64,000 bases of DNA from Candidatus Phytoplasma oryzae (GTDB lineage Bacteria; Bacillota_I; Bacilli_A; Acholeplasmatales; Acholeplasmataceae). The DNA lies in assembly GCF_003263355.1 (NCBI RefSeq), contig NZ_JHUK01000003.1, forward strand, positions 46,478 through 110,477. Reading direction: 5' to 3'. Position 1 is the stretch's first letter. Each line of letters starts with the position of its first letter. Of this stretch, positions 9,429 to 18,441 are shown piece after piece. The notes beneath the pieces are model-generated. The model saw only the letters and a program-made list of their open reading frames with translations, was not told where the DNA came from and did no database searches. A program made the position numbers and the translations under genes.

Positions 9429-9545
9429 TTATCCTTGTCTTTGATTATAACGACGTTTTTGTTTGTTTATTACATAAATTCTTTTTTTTCTACGAACAAT
9501 AATATCATTAACACTACGTTTTTTCACAGAAGCTCTTACTTTCAT
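9429..9545 (-). CDS. rpmJ: 50S ribosomal protein L36, zinc-ligand-free form
   Basis: A 38-codon gene reading [11 protein letters not shown] at the start and YNQRQG at the end, preceded by a strong AAAGGAG. L36 is the smallest large-subunit protein. Lined up without gaps to the E. coli protein, all four zinc ligands are replaced: Cys11 to Ser, Cys14 to Asp, Cys27 to Asn, His33 to Tyr. It is therefore a C-minus L36 that cannot form the usual zinc ribbon. Its place between infA and rpsM is the standard one. Too short for most ORF cut-offs, so easily missed. Confidence 0.95.
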   Translation of the reverse strand: MKVRASVKKRSVNDIIVRRKKRIYVINKQKRRYNQRQG

Positions 9546-9576
9546 TTTCTATATTCTCCTTTTATTTTATAAATAT

Positions 9577-9855
9577 TCATGTTTGATCAACCTTATAACG
9601 ATACATAATACGAATTTTATGATCTATTTGAACTTTATCCCCTTTTAAAATACGAATATTATTTTTATATAATTTACCAGCCAAATAACCAATAACAATT
9701 TTTTGATTAGAAAGCAACATTAATTTAAATTTAGTATTCGGTAATAAAGATAATACTATAGCATCATAATAATTTTCTTTTTTCGCTTTTTTATTTTCTT
9801 TATTTTTTATTTTATTTTTTATTTTCTTTATTTTTTTCATATTTTTTTTAATCAT
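9577..9855 (-). CDS. infA: Translation initiation factor IF-1, atypical
   Basis: S1-type OB-fold factor that occupies the ribosomal A site during initiation. The core from about residue 29 matches IF-1: A-I-V-x-S-LLPNTKFKLML, then GKLYKNNIRILKGDKV and a final MYRYK. Two oddities are visible. A lysine-rich N-terminal extension of about 25 residues precedes the core, and the normal Y-D-L-(S/T)-(K/R)-G-R-I loop is shortened to KIRI. The ATG at 9855 overlaps the map stop (ATGA); a second ATG at 9840 would remove five residues. It is 92 aa against about 72 in most bacteria. Position between map and rpmJ supports the call. Confidence 0.9.
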   Translation of the reverse strand: MIKKNMKKIKKIKNKIKNKENKKAKKENYYDAIVLSLLPNTKFKLMLLSNQKIVIGYLAGKLYKNNIRILKGDKVQIDHKIRIMYRYKVDQT

Positions 9856-10616
9856 GTTAAAATTTCATATCCATCTTTAGAAACTAAAACTGTATGCTCA
9901 AAATGAGCACTTAAACTAGAATCTACGGTTGCAGCAGACCAAGCATCAGACATAATCTTAATATCTTTGCTACCTAAAGTAAACATAGGTTCAATACAAA
10001 AGGTCATCCCTTCTTCTAAAAAATAATCTTTTTCACAAATATCTTTTTTTTGAGTAAAATCAAAATTAAAAATATTAGGAGGTTCATGCAAATTAGTACC
10101 TATACCATGACCTGTAAAAATTTCTATAATACCATAATTATATAATTTACCAATTTTAGAAATAGCAATAGAAATATCAGAAACACGATTCCCTGGTTTA
10201 ACTTTTTCAATACCTTTAAATAAAGCTTTACAAGTATGTTTTATCAATTCTTTTTTTTCATTATTTATTTCGCCTAAATAATAAGTCCAAGCTGAATCAA
10301 CATAATAACCTTTAAATTTAATACCTATATCGATTGTTATAATATCACCCAATTTTAAAATTTTTTTTTTCGAAGGAACTCCATGTACTACAACTTCATT
10401 AACAGAAATACAAGTATAACCATTAAAATTATTATATCCTTTAAAAGCTGAAATAACACCATATTTTTTCATCAAATTATAAGCAGCTATATCTAGTTCG
10501 AAAGTAGAAATATTAGGTTTTAAATATACTAGTAAATCTTTCCTGATATAAGATAAAATTTTACCTGCTTGTCTCATTAAATCTATTTCTTCTTTTTTTT
10601 TAATAGAAATAATCAT
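9852..10616 (-). CDS. map: Methionine aminopeptidase, type I
   Basis: Removes the initiator methionine from nascent proteins. The dinuclear metal ligands can be placed: Asp96 (TIDIG), Asp107 (YVDSAW), His170 (GHGIG), Glu209 (CIEPMF) and Glu240 (FEHTVL); His177 is the conserved substrate-contacting histidine. It is 254 aa. It directly follows secY; adk, which separates them in most bacteria, is absent. The secY-map arrangement is the one used for phytoplasma genotyping. Ends in TGA overlapping infA. Confidence 0.97.
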   Translation of the reverse strand: MIISIKKKEEIDLMRQAGKILSYIRKDLLVYLKPNISTFELDIAAYNLMKKYGVISAFKGYNNFNGYTCISVNEVVVHGVPSKKKILKLGDIITIDIGIKFKGYYVDSAWTYYLGEINNEKKELIKHTCKALFKGIEKVKPGNRVSDISIAISKIGKLYNYGIIEIFTGHGIGTNLHEPPNIFNFDFTQKKDICEKDYFLEEGMTFCIEPMFTLGSKDIKIMSDAWSAATVDSSLSAHFEHTVLVSKDGYEILT

Positions 10617-10634
10617 AAATAATCCTTCTTAATA

Positions 10635-11897
10635 TTAAAATAATTCATTATACAAAGTTTTAATATCTGTTTTAGTCATTATATTTTCAACATATTCTAT
10701 AGAAACACCTACAATAATAATAAAACTTGTACCACTTAATTTAATATATTTTTGTATATCGAATAAATGACCCATCAAATCTGGCAAAGCTGCTAACATT
10801 GTTAAGAAAAAAGTTCCAATAAAAACAACTCTTAATAATTCTTTAGTTAATTTTTCAACAGTTTCTTTTCCTGGTTTAGTATTTTCTAAAAAAGCATTTT
10901 TTCTAGATAAATTTTCAGCAATATCATTAGGATTAACAGTTATAAAAACAGAAAAAAAAGAAAAAAACATAATTAATAAAAGATAAATAAAAAAACCTAA
11001 TCCTAAATAATTAAAACGTGATTGAAAAAAAATATTTTCTATTTTTCGAAAAAAACTATCTGTTTTTAAAAAAGAACTAATAACATATATAACATTAATA
11101 ACACTATTAGCTAAAATTATTGGTAAAACGCCAGCTGTATTAATTTTTAAAGGAATATTTTGTTCTACTTTTTCAATATTATTTTTATAAGCATATTTTA
11201 TAGGTATTTTTAAATAAGCAGAACATAAAATAACTGTTAATATTAATAAAAATAAGAATAAAAAAACAATAAATAATTTTAAATAAATAGATAATTCATT
11301 ATTATCTAAATATATTATTTTTTTAAAAGTATTAAATATTTCTTTGCTTATCCCAATAACTATTAAAAGAGAAACTCCGTTTCCTAACCCTCTTGAAGTA
11401 GCTAAATCAGATAACCATATACAAATAAAAACTCCTGCGATTAAGAAAAAAAGAACTTTTAAAATAATTTGTTTATCTTCTTTAATATTAAAAATTTTTG
11501 TTCTTAAAATAACAGAAAAACCTTGAATTAAAGCAAAAAGAATAGTTAAAAATCGAGTCATTAAATTAATTTTTTGTTTTCCTTTTTCTCCTTGTTCTTC
11601 TAGTTCTTTTAAAAAAGGAATAAATTTAACTGCAAATTGCATAATAATAGAAGAAGTAACATAAGGCATAATTCCTAATGAAAGAAGACATAAAGGACGA
11701 GAATTTTCTCCAAAAATATCAATTTTTAATATATCACGAAAAATTTGGTAAATTTTTAAAGAAAAATATTGTTCTCTACTTAAAGAAGGAATATAAATTC
11801 TAGTACCTATTATATATATTAAAATAACGAATAAAGTAAAAAAAATTTTTCTAATTATACTTTTTTTACTAAAAAAAAAATTTAATATCTTTTTCAT
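10635..11897 (-). CDS. secY: Preprotein translocase subunit SecY
   Basis: Channel of the Sec translocon in the cytoplasmic membrane; works with SecE (44184-44564 here) and SecA. 420 aa with about ten hydrophobic segments. Conserved landmarks include the plug/TM2 region around LLSLGIMPYVTSSIIMQ (about 71-87), ATSRGLGNGVSLLI near 166-179 and the cytoplasmic loop PNDIAENLSRKNAF (about 323-336). In wall-less phytoplasmas Sec is the main route for surface proteins and effectors. It follows rplO by 8 nt. Confidence 0.97.
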   Translation of the reverse strand: MKKILNFFFSKKSIIRKIFFTLFVILIYIIGTRIYIPSLSREQYFSLKIYQIFRDILKIDIFGENSRPLCLLSLGIMPYVTSSIIMQFAVKFIPFLKELEEQGEKGKQKINLMTRFLTILFALIQGFSVILRTKIFNIKEDKQIILKVLFFLIAGVFICIWLSDLATSRGLGNGVSLLIVIGISKEIFNTFKKIIYLDNNELSIYLKLFIVFLFLFLLILTVILCSAYLKIPIKYAYKNNIEKVEQNIPLKINTAGVLPIILANSVINVIYVISSFLKTDSFFRKIENIFFQSRFNYLGLGFFIYLLLIMFFSFFSVFITVNPNDIAENLSRKNAFLENTKPGKETVEKLTKELLRVVFIGTFFLTMLAALPDLMGHLFDIQKYIKLSGTSFIIIVGVSIEYVENIMTKTDIKTLYNELF

Positions 11898-11905
11898 ATC
11901 AATTT

Positions 11906-12352
11906 TTACCCTATTAATTCAATATTTCCGCCGTTTTTTTCTATTATGTTTTTAGATTTAGAAGAAAACTTATTAGCTTGAACAATTAATTTTTTAGTTA
12001 AATTACCTTTAGCTAAAATCTTAATTAATATTTTTTTTTGTTTATCGATACTTTTTTTATTTAACAATAAATTTTTAGTTACAATTGTATTATTATCAAA
12101 TTTTTCTAATTGTTCTAAATTAACTAAAAAATATTTTTTTTTTCCTAAATTAAAAAACCCTCTTTTTGGTATTCTTTGAAAAAAAGGTGTTTGACCACCT
12201 TCAAAACCTATTCTAGTTCCGCCTCCAGAACGAGCCAATTGTCCTTTATGACCTTTTCCAGAAGTTTTTCCATTACCGCTTCCTGGTCCTCTACCTAAAC
12301 GTTTCACAGTTTTACGAGATCCTTTAACTGGTTTTAATAAATGTAATAGCAT
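11906..12352 (-). CDS. rplO: 50S ribosomal protein L15
   Basis: Large-subunit assembly protein. The glycine-rich N-terminal extension ([21 protein letters not shown], about 18-38) and the [18 protein letters not shown] segment (about 49-66) are diagnostic. It is 148 aa. It lies between rpmD (9-nt gap) and secY, as in the spc operon of other bacteria. Start MLLHLLKP is the typical N-terminus. Confidence 0.97.
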   Translation of the reverse strand: MLLHLLKPVKGSRKTVKRLGRGPGSGNGKTSGKGHKGQLARSGGGTRIGFEGGQTPFFQRIPKRGFFNLGKKKYFLVNLEQLEKFDNNTIVTKNLLLNKKSIDKQKKILIKILAKGNLTKKLIVQANKFSSKSKNIIEKNGGNIELIG

Positions 12353-12361
12353 AATTATTAA

Positions 12362-12559
12362 TTAATCCTCCTTAGAAACAATTATTTTTTGTATTGATAC
12401 TAAATGATGAATTTTTGCTAAAATTCCTCTATTAATAAAATTATCATCTTTAATAACTTTTTGATTTATTTTTTTTAAACCTAAAGAATAAATATTTCTA
12501 ATTTGTCTTTTATTTCTACCAATTAAACTTTTTTTTAAAATAATTTTTAGTTTATTCAT
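12362..12559 (-). CDS. rpmD: 50S ribosomal protein L30
   Basis: Small large-subunit protein. [22 protein letters not shown] gives the beta-strand followed by the S-x-I-G-R-x-x-x-Q motif, then GLKKINQKV and the IRGMI-like [13 protein letters not shown]. 65 aa. Its start overlaps the end of rpsE by 4 nt (ATGA type), and rplO follows. Confidence 0.93.
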   Translation of the reverse strand: MNKLKIILKKSLIGRNKRQIRNIYSLGLKKINQKVIKDDNFINRGILAKIHHLVSIQKIIVSKED

Positions 12560-13107
12560 ATATTAGTACTTAACCTTTTAAATCTATAATTTAAAGAAAT
12601 TTCTCTAATTCTTTCAATATCTTTAACAGTTTTTAAATTTTCTAAACCATTCATTATAGCTCTAATCACATTAATAGGAGTTCTTGAACCAAAAGATTTC
12701 GTTAAAATATCTTTTACTCCTACTAATTCAAGAACTGTTCTAGCTGCTTTACCGCCAGCAATAATACCTGTACCTTTAGAAGCTGGTTTTAAAAAAGTTT
12801 TCGATGCTCCGAATTTTCCAATAATTTCATGTGGAATAGTATTATTAACAATAGAGATAACAACTAATTTTTTCTTAGCTTTCTCTAAAGCTTTTCTTAT
12901 AGCATCTACAATTTCTTGAGCTTTTGCTGTTGCAAAGCCTATTTTTCCCTTTTTATCTCCAACAACAACTAAAACAGAAAAACGAAAACGACGACCGCCT
13001 TTAACTACTTTAGTAATTCTATTAATATTAATAACTTTTTCTTCAAAAATATTTTTCTTTAGATTATAAAAATCTTTTTTATTAAACGATTTTTTTGGAA
13101 TATTCAA
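12556..13107 (-). CDS. rpsE: 30S ribosomal protein S5
   Basis: Small-subunit protein of the decoding region and mRNA entry channel. The dsRNA-binding-like domain reads [37 protein letters not shown] (about 34-65), followed by [23 protein letters not shown] and the [13 protein letters not shown] segment. 183 aa; the first 25 residues are a variable basic extension. Overlaps both rplR and rpmD by 4 nt. Confidence 0.97.
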   Translation of the reverse strand: MNIPKKSFNKKDFYNLKKNIFEEKVININRITKVVKGGRRFRFSVLVVVGDKKGKIGFATAKAQEIVDAIRKALEKAKKKLVVISIVNNTIPHEIIGKFGASKTFLKPASKGTGIIAGGKAARTVLELVGVKDILTKSFGSRTPINVIRAIMNGLENLKTVKDIERIREISLNYRFKRLSTNI

Positions 13108-13457
13108 AATTTGAGACCTTCTTTCCTTACGATGTCAGCTAAAGCTTTTATACGACCATGAAATAAATAACCACCACGATCAAAAACTATATGAATAATA
13201 CCTTTTTGTAAAGCTTTTTTAGCTATAACTCTACCTATATCAGTAGCTACTTTTATATTAACAACATTCGCTTTAATTTCTTTACTATGAGCACTACACA
13301 GAGTCACTTTATTTTGATCGTCAATAATTTGAACATAAAAATATCTATTAGAATAAAAAACACTTAAACGAGGTCTTTCCTTAGTGCCGATAACTTTTTT
13401 TCTTAAACGTATATGACGTTTTTTTCTTAAAATAAAAGATGATTTTTTATTTATCAT
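13104..13457 (-). CDS. rplR: 50S ribosomal protein L18
   Basis: 5S rRNA-binding protein. [16 protein letters not shown] near residues 18-33, the [14 protein letters not shown] segment, and the C-terminal [24 protein letters not shown] are family-typical. 117 aa. Translationally coupled to rpsE by a 4-nt overlap; rplF precedes it by 25 nt. Confidence 0.96.
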   Translation of the reverse strand: MINKKSSFILRKKRHIRLRKKVIGTKERPRLSVFYSNRYFYVQIIDDQNKVTLCSAHSKEIKANVVNIKVATDIGRVIAKKALQKGIIHIVFDRGGYLFHGRIKALADIVRKEGLKF

Positions 13458-13482
13458 ATTTTTTAATAACTAAATATCCTTT

Positions 13483-14025
13483 CTATTTTTTACTACTTTT
13501 ACCAGCTTTTCTATGAATATATTGTCCAACTAAACGAATACCTTTTCCTTTATAAGGTTCTGGTTTTTTTAATTTTAAAATTTTGCCAACGAATTCTCCT
13601 ACAAGTTGTTTATCTATTCCTTTAACAATAATTTCTTTATTTTTAATAATTTCTACTTTTATATTGTCAATAATAGGTATTTTAATCTTATGAGAAAAAC
13701 CTAAATTAAAAATTAAATTAGAATTTTCTTGTTTAACATCAAATCCTATTCCAACAATTTCCATTTTTTTTATAAATAATTTATTTAAACCAAAAATCAT
13801 ATTTGCTAATAAAGCTCTAGTAGTACCATGAATTTTTTTCATAAAAACATCATCATTGGGTCTGGAAATAGTTATTAAATTACCTTTTAAATTAATATTT
13901 AATAAAGTATTAAATTGATATTTTAACTGATTTTGAGATGATTTAACATTTACTAAATTTTTATCTTCAATTTCAACTGTTATTCCTTCAGGAATTACAA
14001 TTGCTTTTTTGCCTATTCTTGACAT
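13483..14025 (-). CDS. rplF: 50S ribosomal protein L6
   Basis: Large-subunit protein near the sarcin-ricin loop and factor-binding site. MSRIGKKAIVIPEG at the start, GTTRALLANMI in the middle and KPEPYKGKGIRLVGQYIHRKAGKSSKK-type C-terminus (the EPYKGKGI motif near residue 155). 180 aa, normal. Start supported by the upstream AAGGAG about 9 nt before ATG 14025. Confidence 0.97.
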   Translation of the reverse strand: MSRIGKKAIVIPEGITVEIEDKNLVNVKSSQNQLKYQFNTLLNINLKGNLITISRPNDDVFMKKIHGTTRALLANMIFGLNKLFIKKMEIVGIGFDVKQENSNLIFNLGFSHKIKIPIIDNIKVEIIKNKEIIVKGIDKQLVGEFVGKILKLKKPEPYKGKGIRLVGQYIHRKAGKSSKK

Positions 14026-14046
14026 TCAATTTTTTCTCCTTCGTTA

Positions 14047-14421
14047 TTACCAAATATAAGCTAAAACTTGTCCTCCAGTTTTTTTTGTTAAGGCTTCGTA
14101 ATCAGTCAAAATACCTTGAGAAGTAGAAATTATAGCAATACCTAATCCATTTAAAACTCTAGGTATTTTTTTAACAGAAACATATTTATCAACTTTTTTT
14201 AAACCTAAAAAAGTTCTTTCTTTGGATAAACTATATTTTAACTGAATAATAATATTTTTTTTCTTATTATTATCAATAATAAAATCTTTTATAAAACCTT
14301 CTCTTTTTATAACTTCTAAAATTTTAACTTTTAATTTAGAGTGAGGAACAGAAACTTTTTCATAATACATTTGGTTAGCATTACGAATTCTAGTTAACAA
14401 ATCAGCAATAGGGTCTATCAT
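14047..14421 (-). CDS. rpsH: 30S ribosomal protein S8
   Basis: Primary 16S rRNA-binding protein and, in other bacteria, translational repressor of the spc operon. MIDPIADLLTRIRNANQ at the start and the C-terminal GLGIAIISTSQGILTDYEA...GGQVLAYIW carry the conserved STS-G loop (about 99-104). 124 aa. Located between rpsN and rplF. Confidence 0.97.
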   Translation of the reverse strand: MIDPIADLLTRIRNANQMYYEKVSVPHSKLKVKILEVIKREGFIKDFIIDNNKKKNIIIQLKYSLSKERTFLGLKKVDKYVSVKKIPRVLNGLGIAIISTSQGILTDYEALTKKTGGQVLAYIW

Positions 14422-14451
14422 AATTAATATTTTATTCTCCTTTTATAGAAA

Positions 14452-14721
14452 TTACCAACTGATTTTTTTAACACCAGCTATTTCTCCTTTATTTGCTAAA
14501 AAACGAAATTTAGTACGAGACAAACCAAATTTTCTCATATAACCTCTTGATCTTCCATCAATTTGATCTATATTTTTAAGACGAACAGGAGAAGATTGAA
14601 TCGGTAATTTAGATAATCCTTTATAATCTTTTTTCTTTTTCAATTCTAAACGCTTTTCTTTATATACAAGATATAATTGTCTTTGTTTAATATTTTTTAC
14701 AATTTTAGATTTTTTAGCCAT
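14452..14721 (-). CDS. rpsN: 30S ribosomal protein S14, zinc-independent long form
   Basis: Small-subunit head protein. This is the 89-aa C-minus type: the LPIQSSPVRLKNIDQIDGRSRGYMRKFGLSR region (residues about 40-70) has no CxxC pairs. The terminal GEIAGVKKISW is the usual ending. Together with the L36 variant in this window it points to reduced use of zinc in ribosomal proteins, although L33 here keeps its four cysteines. Confidence 0.96.
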   Translation of the reverse strand: MAKKSKIVKNIKQRQLYLVYKEKRLELKKKKDYKGLSKLPIQSSPVRLKNIDQIDGRSRGYMRKFGLSRTKFRFLANKGEIAGVKKISW

Positions 14722-14750
14722 ACTTTTAAAATACCTCCTCTTCTTCTTTT

Positions 14751-15290
14751 TTATCTTTTAAATGGCATCCCATAAAATTTCAATAATTTTTTACATTCTA
14801 AATCATTTTTAGCTGTAGTAACAATACAAATATCCATTCCATTAATTTTTTTAACTTTATCAAGATCAATTTCAGGAAAAACAATTTGTTCTTTTATACC
14901 AAAAGAATAGTTACCGTTACCATCAAAAGACTTATTAGATAATCCTCTAAAATCTCTAATTCTTGGTAAAACAATTTTAATTAGTTTATTTAAAAAAAAA
15001 TCTTTTTTTAATCTTCTTAAAGTCACTTTTAAACCAATAGGCATACCTTCTCTTACCTTAAAATTAGAAATAGATTTTTTTGCCTTAGTAATAACAGGTC
15101 TTTGACCACATATTAAAGTCATTTGTTCTGAAAAATCATCTAAAATTTTAATATTCGAAACAGCTTCACTAATACCCATATTTATTACTATTTTATCAAC
15201 CTTAGGTAATTGCATTATAGACTTATAATTAAAAATTTCTTTTAAAGTTAAAACTGAACTTTCGTTAATTGTATTCTTATTTTTTATCAT
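14751..15290 (-). CDS. rplE: 50S ribosomal protein L5
   Basis: 5S rRNA-binding protein of the central protuberance. [18 protein letters not shown] (from residue 26), [29 protein letters not shown] segment (about 88-112) and the [17 protein letters not shown] C-terminus are conserved. 179 aa. Follows rplX by 16 nt. Confidence 0.97.
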   Translation of the reverse strand: MIKNKNTINESSVLTLKEIFNYKSIMQLPKVDKIVINMGISEAVSNIKILDDFSEQMTLICGQRPVITKAKKSISNFKVREGMPIGLKVTLRRLKKDFFLNKLIKIVLPRIRDFRGLSNKSFDGNGNYSFGIKEQIVFPEIDLDKVKKINGMDICIVTTAKNDLECKKLLKFYGMPFKR

Positions 15291-15306
15291 CGATTTAAAC
15301 CTTCTT

Positions 15307-15654
15307 TTAATTAGAAATATCTAAAATAGCTCCTGTTTTTTTACTATAACGTATTTTTTTATTTAATTCTAAACGAAAACCAATTCTTGTAGGAATTTTT
15401 TTTTCTGGATCTATTAAAGCAACATTAGAAGAATGAATTGGAGCTTCCTGTTTTATAATATTTCCTTTAGAATCGTTATCCAGAGGTCTTTGGTGTTTAG
15501 TTAAAATATTAACACCTTCTACTAAAACTTTTTTTTCTTTAAAAAAAATTTTTAAAACTTTACCTATTTTATGTCTTTTTTTACCATTTGAATCAATAAA
15601 AAAACGATCTTTTCCTGAAATGATAATAACTTGATCACCAACTTTAATATACAT
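15307..15654 (-). CDS. rplX: 50S ribosomal protein L24
   Basis: Early assembly protein with a KOW fold: [15 protein letters not shown] at 3-17, then [27 protein letters not shown]. 115 aa, a little longer than the usual ~103. The [26 protein letters not shown] tail segment is standard. Between rplN and rplE in the spc operon. Confidence 0.95.
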   Translation of the reverse strand: MYIKVGDQVIIISGKDRFFIDSNGKKRHKIGKVLKIFFKEKKVLVEGVNILTKHQRPLDNDSKGNIIKQEAPIHSSNVALIDPEKKIPTRIGFRLELNKKIRYSKKTGAILDISN

Positions 15655-15677
15655 TATTATTCCTCATTGTTTATTAT

Positions 15678-16058
15678 TTATATTATAAATACTTTTTCTG
15701 CTAAAGAAAGAAATTTAGAAAAATTAATATTTTTTAATTTATTATTTTTTACAACTGGGCCGAAAATTCTTGTGCCTCTTGGTGTTAAATCATCTTTAAT
15801 AATAATAGCTGCATTATCACTAAACTTAATATATGATCCATCTATTCCACTAAAACCTTTTTTAGTTCTTAAAATTAAAGCCTTAGCTTTTTCTCCTTTT
15901 CTTATCATACCAGAAGGAAAAGCTTTTTTAACGGAAACAATCACAATATCTCCTATATCAGCATAACGTCTTTTACTAGATCCAGGAATATCAATAACTA
16001 AAACTTCTTTAGCTCCGCTATTATCAGTTATAACAAGGCGACTATTTCTTTGGATCAT
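15678..16058 (-). CDS. rplN: 50S ribosomal protein L14
   Basis: Large-subunit protein at the subunit interface. With ATG 16058 it starts [20 protein letters not shown], the invariant L14 N-terminus, with AAGGAG 8 nt upstream; an in-frame ATG at 16085 would add nine basic residues inside rpsQ and is less likely. The ends overlap rpsQ by 17 nt. 126 aa against the usual 122; RGTRIFGPV near residue 97 is conserved, and the C-terminus is a little extended. Confidence 0.96.
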   Translation of the reverse strand: MIQRNSRLVITDNSGAKEVLVIDIPGSSKRRYADIGDIVIVSVKKAFPSGMIRKGEKAKALILRTKKGFSGIDGSYIKFSDNAAIIIKDDLTPRGTRIFGPVVKNNKLKNINFSKFLSLAEKVFII

Positions 16059-16329
16059 TTTTTTTCTCCTTTTCTTCTGATTCATTTTTTTTCAAAATAC
16101 TTAATAACCTAAATTTTTTAGTTTTAGATAAAGGTCTAGTTTCTATAAATTGTACTAAATCTCCTACTTTTGCTATTTCTTTTTCATCATGAATATGAAA
16201 CTTACTAGTTCTTTTAATACTTTTACCATAAGTTAAATCTTTCTTATAATAATCTACAGCAACAGTAATTGTCTTATCCATTTTATCTGAAATAACTAAA
16301 CCTTTCATAATCTTTCTTAAATGGCGCAT
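16042..16329 (-). CDS. rpsQ: 30S ribosomal protein S17
   Basis: Primary 16S rRNA-binding protein with an OB fold. [17 protein letters not shown] at residues 9-25, then the [29 protein letters not shown] region, are family-typical. 95 aa; the last ~15 residues are a charged tail of K, E and D. AAAGGAAT precedes ATG 16329 at good spacing. Overlaps rplN. Confidence 0.96.
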   Translation of the reverse strand: MRHLRKIMKGLVISDKMDKTITVAVDYYKKDLTYGKSIKRTSKFHIHDEKEIAKVGDLVQFIETRPLSKTKKFRLLSILKKNESEEKEKKNDPKK

Positions 16330-16360
16330 AAATCATTCCTTTCTTTTTTAATATTTATAA

Positions 16361-16573
16361 TTATTTTAGCTTTCTTTTTTCTAATAATTCCTTTTCTCTT
16401 ATAACTGTTTTGATTTTAGCTATTTCTTTTTTAATTTTTTTAATAATAGATGTATCTTTAAGTTTCGCTAGATTTAATTGTAACTTTTTATTAAATAATT
16501 CTTTTTGCAAAAAAACAATTTTTTCTTTCAGTTCTGTTTCGGATAAATTACGAATTTTTTTTATTTTTATCAT
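16361..16573 (-). CDS. rpmC: 50S ribosomal protein L29
   Basis: Tunnel-exit protein that forms part of the docking site for SRP and trigger factor. A helical hairpin of 70 aa: [26 protein letters not shown] and [25 protein letters not shown] match the L29 pattern. Overlaps the end of rplP by 4 nt. Confidence 0.94.
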   Translation of the reverse strand: MIKIKKIRNLSETELKEKIVFLQKELFNKKLQLNLAKLKDTSIIKKIKKEIAKIKTVIREKELLEKRKLK

Positions 16574-16992
16574 TTTTCCTGGCCTTTTTTCACAATTTTA
16601 GTTTTAATAGGCAATTTATGAGAAGCAAGTCTTAAAGCTTCGACTTCTAATTTATCAGAATTATTTGAATCACTAACCTCAAAAAGAACCTTGCCTTTTT
16701 TTACTACCGCTACCCATAATTCAGGAGAACCTTTACCAGAACCCATACGAACTTCTAAAGGTTTTCTTGTTAAAGATAAATGCGGAAAAATATTAATCCA
16801 TACCTTTCCTTCTCTCTTCATATGACGAGTCATAGCGATTCTGGCAGCTTCAATTTGTTTATTAGAAATCCAAGCTCCTTTTTTAGCAATAAGGCCATAA
16901 TTACCATTAAAAATCTTATTTTTTCCTTTAGATTTTCCTTCATAACTTAAACGATGAGGACGACGAAATTTAGTTTTTTTGGGCATTAACAT
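16570..16992 (-). CDS. rplP: 50S ribosomal protein L16
   Basis: Large-subunit protein at the A-site/P-site crown. [14 protein letters not shown] at the start (bacterial L16 usually opens M-L-x-P-K-R), [29 protein letters not shown] core near 38-62 and [18 protein letters not shown] near 82-99. AGAGGT sits 8 nt before ATG 16992, favouring this start over the ATG two codons in. 140 aa. Confidence 0.97.
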   Translation of the reverse strand: MLMPKKTKFRRPHRLSYEGKSKGKNKIFNGNYGLIAKKGAWISNKQIEAARIAMTRHMKREGKVWINIFPHLSLTRKPLEVRMGSGKGSPELWVAVVKKGKVLFEVSDSNNSDKLEVEALRLASHKLPIKTKIVKKGQEK

Positions 16993-17031
16993 ATTTTTAA
17001 CCTCTTTTGATTAATAAAAAAATAGATTTTT

Positions 17032-17739
17032 TTATAAATTTTTTTTATTCATATCTATATTATTATCTTTTTGATTATTAATTTTATTTCTTTTTTTATT
17101 AGGTAAAATTTCATCATGAAAAATCCACATTTGAATGCCAATCACACCATAAATAGTATGTGCTTCATCAAAAGCATAATCTATATCAGCTCTTAATGTA
17201 TTCAAAGGAACTAAACCTAATGAAATAGTTTCTCTTCTAGCTATTTCAGCTCCACCTAAACGACCTGAAATAGTAATTTTTACTCCTTTAGCGCCTTTTT
17301 TTAAAGCTTTTTGAGCTGCTATTTTTTGAACCATTTTAAAAAAAGACCTATTTTCTATTTGCATAGCCATATTTTGAACAGCTAAAGAAGCGTTTTTTTC
17401 GCATATTTTAACTTCAAATACATTAATTTCGATTTTTTTTTTAATCAATTCTTCTATCTTGTTAATTAAATTTTGTTTAGTTTTATTATCAGAACCTTGA
17501 ACAATACCTATTCTAGAAGTATATAGGTTAATTTCGATTTGTTCATTATCAGCTTTTTTTAAACGTTTTATTTCAACTTTAGCAATAGTTCCTTTAGAAT
17601 AAAATTTTTTAATTAAATTTCTGATACGAAAATCTTCATAAATTAAAAAAGGAACTTTTTTATCATCAGCATACCACTGAGATTCCCAATTTTTAATAAT
17701 TCCCAATCTTAATCCATTAGGATTACTTTTTTGACCCAT
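17032..17739 (-). CDS. rpsC: 30S ribosomal protein S3
   Basis: Small-subunit head protein lining the mRNA entry tunnel. [25 protein letters not shown] is the classical N-terminus; a KH domain lies at about 40-110 and the C-terminal domain has [14 protein letters not shown] and [23 protein letters not shown]. 235 aa. The last ~20 residues are a low-complexity N/K/D tail. Starts 17 nt inside rplV. rplV-rpsC is a common phytoplasma typing marker. Confidence 0.97.
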   Translation of the reverse strand: MGQKSNPNGLRLGIIKNWESQWYADDKKVPFLIYEDFRIRNLIKKFYSKGTIAKVEIKRLKKADNEQIEINLYTSRIGIVQGSDNKTKQNLINKIEELIKKKIEINVFEVKICEKNASLAVQNMAMQIENRSFFKMVQKIAAQKALKKGAKGVKITISGRLGGAEIARRETISLGLVPLNTLRADIDYAFDEAHTIYGVIGIQMWIFHDEILPNKKRNKINNQKDNNIDMNKKNL

Positions 17740-18103
17740 TTTTATGCATCTCCTTTAATTCATTTTTATTTTTTTGATAAGAAACAATTATAGTGATATG
17801 ACTAGTTCTTTTTTTAATTTTGTTAGTTTTACCTTTAGCTCTAGGAGAAAAACGAGTCAAACGAATTCCTTCATTAACAAAAATTTGATCAACATATAAA
17901 TCATCTTCATTTAAATTATGATTATTAATCGCATTAGCAACTACACTCTTTAAAAGTTTTAAAATAATAGGTGATGCTGCTTTCGAAGTAAACATTAAAA
18001 TTGATTGTGCTTCTTTTATTTTTTTTCCTCTAATTAAATCTACCACTAAACGAGCTTTACGAGGTGTAATAGGTATTTGATTTGCGCTAGCTTTTACATT
18101 CAT
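17723..18103 (-). CDS. rplV: 50S ribosomal protein L22
   Basis: Tunnel protein whose loop lines the nascent-chain constriction. [25 protein letters not shown] (about 12-36), then ANAINNHNL and the C-terminal [22 protein letters not shown] hook are present. 126 aa with an extra basic tail. Overlaps rpsC by 17 nt. Confidence 0.97.
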   Translation of the reverse strand: MNVKASANQIPITPRKARLVVDLIRGKKIKEAQSILMFTSKAASPIILKLLKSVVANAINNHNLNEDDLYVDQIFVNEGIRLTRFSPRAKGKTNKIKKRTSHITIIVSYQKNKNELKEMHKNGSKK

Positions 18104-18129
18104 ATTATTATATTATTACCTTCTTTAAA

Positions 18130-18411
18130 TTATTTTTTTGTTTTTTTCTTATCTTCTTTAGCATGACCACGAAAAATACGAGTTGAAGAAAATTCTGATA
18201 ATTTATGTCCTACCATGTCTTCTGTTATAGAAGTAGAAATATAATCTTTTCCATTATATACAGATATTTTATGTCCGATAAACTCGGGTAAAATCGTACT
18301 TCTACGAGAACGTGTTTTAATAATTTTTTTTTTTTTTTTTTCATTTTGTTTAAGAATTTTTGATAGTAAATTTTGATCACAAAAAGGTCCTTTTTTTATA
18401 GAACGAGACAT
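18130..18411 (-). CDS. rpsS: 30S ribosomal protein S19
   Basis: Small-subunit head protein that pairs with S13. [16 protein letters not shown] at the start, [23 protein letters not shown] and [19 protein letters not shown] at the end are invariant features. 93 aa. Between rplB and rplV. Confidence 0.98.
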   Translation of the reverse strand: MSRSIKKGPFCDQNLLSKILKQNEKKKKKIIKTRSRRSTILPEFIGHKISVYNGKDYISTSITEDMVGHKLSEFSSTRIFRGHAKEDKKKTKK

Positions 18412-18441
18412 ATTTTATATATTAAAACTCCTTTATCTTAT

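Noticed and set aside
15631..15966. A 111-codon plus-strand open frame
   Set aside because: It is the reverse of rplN, a clear ribosomal protein gene.
16059..16085. A longer rplN starting at 16085
   Set aside because: L14 begins with MIQ in all bacteria, and the Shine-Dalgarno is placed for ATG 16058.
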